A stretch of 5,277 nucleotides of DNA from an uncultured bacterium (GTDB lineage: Bacteria; Actinomycetota; Actinomycetes; S36-B12). The stretch lies in assembly GCA_903940375.1 (NCBI GenBank), contig CAJAKT010000582.1:1-5277 (forward strand), written 5' to 3'. Both the position numbers and the translations under genes were made by a program. Under the pieces are notes generated by a model. It was given only the letters and a program-made list of their open reading frames with translations. It was not told the DNA's origin and did no database searches. Positions 1-3,148 of this stretch are shown piece by piece (within the stretch, counting starts at the first letter, position 1; each line of letters starts with the position of its first letter).

Positions 1-65
1 CTCGTGACCTCGGGAGCCGTCGCCATGCCTGCAGCGTAGGAGCAGTCGGCTCCTGTTATCCGCCC
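1..65. other. Left-edge region without a supported gene
   Basis: On the plus strand, frame 1 is open from the window edge to a TAG at 37-39 and would encode a tail ending AVAMPAA. This could be the last codons of an upstream gene, but twelve residues are too few to identify or to prove coding. A second plus frame is open through to 141 but has no recognisable content and crosses the toxin-antitoxin promoter. I see nothing else here apart from the small hairpin listed separately. Confidence 0.3.
38..54 (+). terminator. Small hairpin, possible weak terminator
   Basis: AGGAGC at 38-43 pairs perfectly with GCTCCT at 49-54 around a five-base loop, directly after the frame-1 stop at 37-39 and just upstream of the antitoxin promoter. 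No T tract follows, so intrinsic termination would be weak. It could insulate the toxin-antitoxin promoter from upstream transcription, or it could be chance. Confidence 0.25.
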
Positions 66-94
66 TTGACCGAGCGCCGTGCTGTACGTACATT
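66..94 (+). promoter_or_regulatory. Sigma-70-type promoter of the toxin-antitoxin operon
   Basis: TTGACC at 66-71 matches the -35 consensus at five of six positions. TACATT at 89-94 is a good -10 hexamer, and the spacer between them is exactly 17 bp. Transcription should start near 100, about 17 bases before the GTG start at 118. The -10 hexamer lies partly inside a palindrome that probably serves as the operator. Confidence 0.65.
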
Positions 95-104
95 TGTCCG
101 TACG
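83..104 (+). promoter_or_regulatory. Candidate antitoxin operator (palindrome plus imperfect copy)
   Basis: TGTACGTACA at 83-92 is a perfect 10-bp palindrome. A related sequence, TGTCCGTACG at 95-104, follows with 12-bp periodicity and matches at eight of ten positions. The pair covers the -10 hexamer and the predicted transcription start. Ribbon-helix-helix antitoxins of toxin-antitoxin operons commonly bind such repeated palindromic sites at their own promoters, so repression by the antitoxin or the antitoxin-toxin complex is the likely role. That binding is inferred. Confidence 0.55.
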
Positions 105-117
105 CAAAGGAGGGACT

Positions 118-390
118 GTGGGCGTCACATCACGGCTTGAGGTTCGGGTGCACCCCGACAGCAAGGCGCGCCTGGAGCGGGCGGCGGCTCTCGCGCAGGT
201 TCCGGTGAGCGATTTCGTGCGCTCGGCCGTTGAGGAACGCACCGCTCAGGTACTCGCCGAGCATGAGCTGCGGACCCTCGTTCCGACGGACTTCCTCGAT
301 GCACTCATGGCGAGCCTGGATGAGCCGGCTGAGCCGAACGCAGCGCTTTCCCGGGCCTTGGATCGCGCCAGGGACGCGGCACGTACCTGA
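118..390 (+). CDS. DUF1778 ribbon-helix-helix antitoxin (TacA-like)
   Basis: A 90-residue antitoxin that should neutralise the downstream GNAT toxin and repress the operon. The start is placed at GTG 118 because AAAGGAGGG at 106-114 is a strong ribosome binding site three bases upstream. The upstream ATG at 79 would precede the predicted transcription start and lacks such a site. Residues 6-11 (RLEVRV) form the DNA-binding beta strand, residues 13-26 the first helix and 30-45 the second, as in ribbon-helix-helix proteins. The C-terminal half (about 50-90), with LVPTDFLDALMASLDEP followed by an Arg-rich helix, corresponds to the part that in TacA-type antitoxins wraps around the acetyltransferase. 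Length and position immediately before a GNAT gene are typical for the family. The stop lies three bases before the toxin ATG, so the two genes are probably translationally coupled. Confidence 0.88.
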   Translation: MGVTSRLEVRVHPDSKARLERAAALAQVPVSDFVRSAVEERTAQVLAEHELRTLVPTDFLDALMASLDEPAEPNAALSRALDRARDAART

Positions 391-393
391 CTC

Positions 394-900
394 ATGGTGT
401 TTCGCAGCGAGCACCTCGAGATCGATCGTCACGATGTCGGAGCGCTCGATTCCGGTGCATCCGAGCTGGACACGTGGTTCCGTGAGCAGGCGGCGGGAGC
501 AGAGGCACGTCGGGTTGCACGCACATTCGTCTGGGTGGAATCCCAGCGCCCCGACCAGGTCCGCGGCTACTACACCCTGACGGGGCATCGCCTGGTTCGC
601 TCAGCTCTGCCCGCGAGTGTTGGTCATGGGAGTCCAGCGGAGATCCCGGCGGTTCTGCTCGCCCGACTGGCCCTGGATGTAAGCCTGCAGGGAACGGGAA
701 TGGGTGGGGTACTGCTGGCCGATGCGCTGATGAGGATCGTCACCGCGACGAGAACGGTTGCCGCGCGCTTTGTCGTGGTCGATGATCGTGATGAGGTGGT
801 CGCAGCGTTCTATGAGCACTACGGGTTCCGGCGTATCCCGGACTCCATGAGGCTGGTCCAGAAGGTGTCTGACATCGCGAGTGCGATGCCGTCACCTTGA
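394..900 (+). CDS. GNAT acetyltransferase toxin (TacT-like)
   Basis: A 168-residue Gcn5-related N-acetyltransferase. Partnered with a DUF1778 antitoxin, it belongs with the TacT/AtaT/ItaT toxins, which transfer acetyl from acetyl-CoA to the amino group of aminoacyl-tRNA and so stop translation in the cytoplasm. Visible marks are the LARLALD strand at 89-95, the acetyl-CoA pyrophosphate loop QGTGMG at 99-104 (Q/RxxGxG), and AFYEHYGF at 138-145 with Tyr140 at the position of the catalytic tyrosine of TacT. A VRGYYTL segment at 56-62 is also typical of the family. Length is normal. The ATG is three bases after the antitoxin stop and has no clear ribosome binding site of its own, which favours translational coupling and a dose set by the antitoxin. 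The target tRNA cannot be read from the sequence. An ordinary GNAT enzyme is possible, but the operon pairing argues against it. Confidence 0.88.
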   Translation: MVFRSEHLEIDRHDVGALDSGASELDTWFREQAAGAEARRVARTFVWVESQRPDQVRGYYTLTGHRLVRSALPASVGHGSPAEIPAVLLARLALDVSLQGTGMGGVLLADALMRIVTATRTVAARFVVVDDRDEVVAAFYEHYGFRRIPDSMRLVQKVSDIASAMPSP

Positions 901-925
901 CACTGGATGGTCGTAGGGCCGGTGT
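900..925. terminator. Candidate stem-loop between convergent genes
   Basis: ACACTGG at 900-906 can pair with CCGGTGT at 919-925 (six Watson-Crick pairs and one wobble) around a 12-base loop. It sits in the 39-bp gap between the ends of the toxin gene (+) and the HNH gene (-), where a two-way terminator would be expected. No T tract follows on either side, so this is a weak call. Confidence 0.25.
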
Positions 926-939
926 GTGAAGCGCTGTCG

Positions 940-1623
940 CTAGTGGCTGGTTGGCAGAACTTGGGCCGGACAGCGCGCCAGCACGCGGCTGATCGCCGCC
1001 TTCTCAGCGGACGTGATCCACAGGCCGTACTTGGACTTCACCGCGACCTGACGAGCGACGAACGGGCACCAGTAGCCCCGGTCCGACGGCAGCCAGGTTG
1101 CCGCATCGCCATCGCCCTTCTGCCGGTTCGCCGAGTAGTCCACCGCGAGCAGATTGAGCGGGTCGTTGGCGAGGGAGGTGCGACGGAGCTCCGTCCAGCG
1201 GAAGGCGCCTTTCTGCCAGGCATCCGACAGCGAGACGACATGGTCGATATCGACGGTTGATTGGCCGTGGACGTACACGTTCGTGTGGCCGGTGTACGGG
1301 TCGGGGGAGAGCACTCCGGACTGGACCTCGCAGCCCCCGCGCACCTTCGTACGCTGCAGGTCGCGTCGCAGGATGTCGTTGCGGGTGTCGCACCCGTTGC
1401 CGTCGACGTCCTTCCACTCCGGACCGAACGCATCTCGGCTGTACCCGGTCCTGGGTGCGCGGCCCTTCACTTCGAGGGATGCGAGTGCGCTGGTCACGGA
1501 GACAGCGAGGCTGGCGGCGGGCTGGTGCTGCGGCTCCCGTGTCATGGCCGCGGCAGCGGGGCTCGCCGCCGCGAGGGCAAGCACTCCCGCAATCACTGCG
1601 GCCGTGAAGCGTCCCGTGCGCAT
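940..1623 (-). CDS. Secreted HNH endonuclease (DUF1524-type)
   Basis: A 227-residue protein with a Sec-type signal peptide: basic MRTGR, a hydrophobic core at about 7-21, and a likely cleavage site after the alanine run at 22-26. The mature part resembles the secreted HNH proteins of actinobacteria that share the DUF1524/GmrSD C-terminal fold. DIDHVVSLSDAW at 125-136 carries the catalytic His128, NDPLNLL at 153-159 the middle asparagine, and ANRQKGDGD at 165-173 the final one, followed by a TWLP and YWCPFV segment. Cys78/Cys98 and Cys186/Cys218 are placed to form two disulfides, as expected outside the cell. The ATG at 1621-1623 is preceded by GGGGG with five-base spacing. Inferred role is extracellular nucleic acid cleavage for nutrient use or competition; the substrate is unknown. 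It converges on the toxin gene with a 39-bp gap and lies 71 bp downstream of the small membrane-protein gene. Confidence 0.87.
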   Translation of the reverse strand: MRTGRFTAAVIAGVLALAAASPAAAAMTREPQHQPAASLAVSVTSALASLEVKGRAPRTGYSRDAFGPEWKDVDGNGCDTRNDILRRDLQRTKVRGGCEVQSGVLSPDPYTGHTNVYVHGQSTVDIDHVVSLSDAWQKGAFRWTELRRTSLANDPLNLLAVDYSANRQKGDGDAATWLPSDRGYWCPFVARQVAVKSKYGLWITSAEKAAISRVLARCPAQVLPTSH

Positions 1624-1625
1624 GC

Positions 1626-1639
1626 GTGCCCCCGTCTCG
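1626..1639 (-). repeat. Leader element copy 1, before the HNH gene
   Basis: On the minus strand this reads CGAGACGGGGGCAC and ends two bases before the ATG of the HNH gene. An identical 14-bp copy stands at 2047-2060 before the small membrane-protein gene. Its GGGGG may act as the ribosome binding site, but the identity extends beyond what ribosome binding needs. The segment just upstream, 1650-1664, is a pure purine run on the plus strand (pyrimidine-rich in the mRNA), with no assigned function. Confidence 0.5.
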
Positions 1640-1694
1640 GTTCGACGGTAGGGGGAGGAGGGGGTTCAGGCGCGCAGGCGCGACGGTGCGGTCA

Positions 1695-2042
1695 TTAATG
1701 ATGGGGGGAGCGGGCCCAGGACCAGATGGCCTTGACGGCCGTGTAGCAGCCAGCGGCCATGAAGGCGAAGAGCATGAAGGTGAGGTAGCGGCTGACGGTG
1801 CCGCCGGGTGCGCCCGCTCCGCCGAGCAGGGAGTCCCAGATGCTGCCCGTGCCCGCAATGTTCTGCCAACCGAACCAGACGGCCGGATTGAGGAACTCGG
1901 TCCAGGAGGCATTGGCGATCGTCCAGAACCCCGCCAGTACCTGCTGGAGCAGGGAGAGGGCCGCTATGAGTCCGGCCCAGATACCGATTGGCCCGGCGAT
2001 AGCCGTGACCAGGACGGCGAGTGTCGTGCGTGCTGCCTTCAT
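1695..2042 (-). CDS. Small two-helix membrane protein, function unknown
   Basis: A 115-residue protein that I do not recognise. Residues 7-38 form a long hydrophobic segment after a short basic N-terminus (MKAAR). Residues 86-107 form a second one, containing FMLFAFMAAGCY. The loop between is rich in Trp, Asn and Gly, with a flexible GGAGAPGG at 74-81. The C-terminus (WARSPHH) is short and polar. The ATG at 2040-2042 is chosen because hydrophobic coding sense begins there and GGGGG lies seven bases upstream; longer versions of the frame would run into the desaturase gene. It ends in TAA followed by an in-frame TGA. Clean hydrophobic patterning and the leader shared with the HNH gene support real coding. 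A location in the cytoplasmic membrane is inferred, and no function can be assigned. Confidence 0.68.
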   Translation of the reverse strand: MKAARTTLAVLVTAIAGPIGIWAGLIAALSLLQQVLAGFWTIANASWTEFLNPAVWFGWQNIAGTGSIWDSLLGGAGAPGGTVSRYLTFMLFAFMAAGCYTAVKAIWSWARSPHH

Positions 2043-2046
2043 GGTG

Positions 2047-2060
2047 GTGCCCCCGTCTCG
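2047..2060 (-). repeat. Leader element copy 2, before the small membrane gene
   Basis: Identical over 14 bp to 1626-1639 and in the same orientation, ending four bases before the ATG at 2042. Similar placement relative to two start codons suggests a translational or regulatory leader, or duplication of a promoter-proximal segment. Sequence beyond the 14 bp does not match well. Confidence 0.5.
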
Positions 2061-2068
2061 TGCGCTCA

Positions 2069-2107
2069 GCCAAGCACGAGGGGCTGACGGTCCTCGATGA
2101 CCTTGGC
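2069..2107 (-). terminator. Two-part hairpin downstream of the desaturase gene
   Basis: GCCAAG at 2069-2074 pairs with CTTGGC at 2102-2107. Inside it, CGAGG at 2077-2081 pairs with CCTCG at 2092-2096, with an asymmetric internal bulge between the two stems. It lies about 20 bases past the desaturase stop and before the small membrane-protein gene. No U tract follows on the minus strand, so it may be a weak or factor-assisted terminator, an RNA-processing site, or chance. Confidence 0.35.
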
Positions 2108-2125
2108 ATGGGAGGCGGCCCAGGG

Positions 2126-3067
2126 CTACGAGACCTTGACCTTCTTGCGCTCGATGCGCTCCGGAGTCGGCCACTTGACTGCGGTGACCAGCCCGAGGCG
2201 CTCGAGCAGCCGGATCGCGATGGCTGACGTGTCGAGCTGCCAGCGCAGCACCCCGTGGCGTGCACTGCTGGGATCGGCGTGGTGGTAGTTGTGCCATGAC
2301 TCGCCACCGGAGATCGGTGCCAGCCATGCCACGTTCGTGCTGCGGTCACGGGTGACGAAGGGACGCTTGCCCCAGATGTGACACACCGAGTTGATGGACC
2401 ACGTCATGTGGTGCACGAGGGCGATGCGTACGAGGGTCACCCAGAAGAAGGCCTGTGCCGCGCCGACCCAGCCGTCGACGGCGTAGCCGATGGCGGTCGG
2501 AATGGCCATGCTGATGATCGCGATGAGCGGCCACAGGCGCGAGATGCGATCAACGGCGCGGTCAGCGATCAGGTCGGGCGCGTACTTTGCCGTGTCGGTG
2601 CCCGTGTAGGTGAACAGCCAGCCGACATGCGCGTGGATGAAGCCGCGGGCCAGTCCCCACGTCCCCGGTCCGTGCAGCCACGGGGAATGCGGATCACCCT
2701 CGACGTCGGAGTACTGGTGGTGCCGGCGATGGTCGGCGACCCAGTCGACGACCCGTCCTTCGACGGCGAGGCTGCCGGCGAGAGCGAGGATGGCCCGCAT
2801 CGTGCGGCCCGTCGTGAAGGCATCGTGCGTGAACAGTCGGTGGTAGCCGATCGTGATGCCGTGGACGCCGATGACGTAGATCACGACGAGCATGATGATG
2901 TCGAGCCAGCGCACCCAGCCGTGCGCCAGGGCGATCGGCACCCCAATGACGACGGCGGCCAGCGGGACGGCGACGAATGTGCCGAGAATCGTGCGGGCGA
3001 CTGGGCCGGGGGCCTGGGTCGCAGGTGCGGGCAGAGCAGGCTGCGCGGGGTACGTTCCAGTGGCCAC
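2126..3067 (-). CDS. Delta-9-type acyl desaturase (DesA3/DesC-like)
   Basis: A 313-residue integral membrane di-iron desaturase that introduces a cis double bond into saturated acyl-CoA or acyl-lipid chains, using oxygen and reduced ferredoxin or an oxidoreductase partner; the usual site is C9. The three histidine boxes are intact: HRLFTH at 76-81, HRRHH at 113-117 and HNYHH at 259-263. The extra conserved parts EGDPHSP (123-129), NSVCHIWG (226-233) and GGESWHNYHHADPSSARHG around the third box are also present. Hydrophobic segments at about 27-48, 54-74, 179-197 and 201-218 match the four-helix plan. GTG 3067 is preferred because AGAGGG lies six bases upstream; TTG 3073 abuts that site. The tail is lysine-rich (RKKVKVS). 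Its electron donor is not in the window. It lies 81 bp downstream of the cyclic-di-GMP gene. Exact chain length and position of desaturation are unknown. Confidence 0.93.
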   Translation of the reverse strand: MATGTYPAQPALPAPATQAPGPVARTILGTFVAVPLAAVVIGVPIALAHGWVRWLDIIMLVVIYVIGVHGITIGYHRLFTHDAFTTGRTMRAILALAGSLAVEGRVVDWVADHRRHHQYSDVEGDPHSPWLHGPGTWGLARGFIHAHVGWLFTYTGTDTAKYAPDLIADRAVDRISRLWPLIAIISMAIPTAIGYAVDGWVGAAQAFFWVTLVRIALVHHMTWSINSVCHIWGKRPFVTRDRSTNVAWLAPISGGESWHNYHHADPSSARHGVLRWQLDTSAIAIRLLERLGLVTAVKWPTPERIERKKVKVS

Positions 3068-3073
3068 GGGCAA

Positions 3074-3079
3074 CCCTCT
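3074..3079 (-). promoter_or_regulatory. Ribosome binding site that decides the desaturase start
   Basis: AGAGGG on the minus strand lies six bases before GTG 3067 and directly touches TTG 3073. The spacing favours the GTG as initiation codon and shortens the protein by two residues compared with the TTG start. Confidence 0.55.
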
Positions 3080-3081
3080 GC

Positions 3082-3110
3082 GGTCAGTGGTGCCGAGGCA
3101 CGGTGGTCAG
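3082..3110. promoter_or_regulatory. Symmetrical element in the desaturase leader
   Basis: GGTCAG occurs at 3082-3087 and again at 3105-3110. Between them lies the 12-bp hairpin-like GTGCC-GA-GGCAC at 3090-3101. All of it is in the 81-bp gap between the cyclic-di-GMP gene and the desaturase gene. It could bind a regulator of desaturase expression. I find no convincing -35/-10 pair beside it, so this is tentative. Confidence 0.25.
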
Positions 3111-3148
3111 GACTTCAACGGTAACAGCGGACATGGGAACCGCGGGAG

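Noticed and set aside
79..117. ATG at 79 as the antitoxin start
   Set aside because: It lies upstream of the predicted transcription start and inside the promoter. GTG 118 has a strong ribosome binding site at 106-114.
130..588. Minus-strand open frame of 152 codons opposite the toxin-antitoxin genes
   Set aside because: The plus-strand genes have a promoter, ribosome binding site and family motifs, while this frame has none of these.
1650..1664. G-rich purine run as a possible G-quadruplex
   Set aside because: Only two runs of three or more G are present, so a standard four-run quadruplex cannot form from this stretch alone.
1692..1701. Perfect palindrome TCATTAATGA at the end of the small membrane gene
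   Set aside because: It covers the TAA and in-frame TGA stop codons. With one copy and no promoter nearby, it is better explained by the stops than as an operator.
1004..1912. Minus-strand open frame of 302 codons spanning the HNH gene and part of the small membrane gene
   Set aside because: It is out of frame with the signal peptide and HNH motifs and gives a Pro/Arg/Ser-rich translation without structure.
2378..3124. Long plus-strand open frame (248 codons) opposite the desaturase
   Set aside because: It is antisense to a gene with three intact histidine boxes. Its translation is a low-complexity Asp/Arg/Gly/Ala-rich product typical of mirror frames in high-GC DNA.
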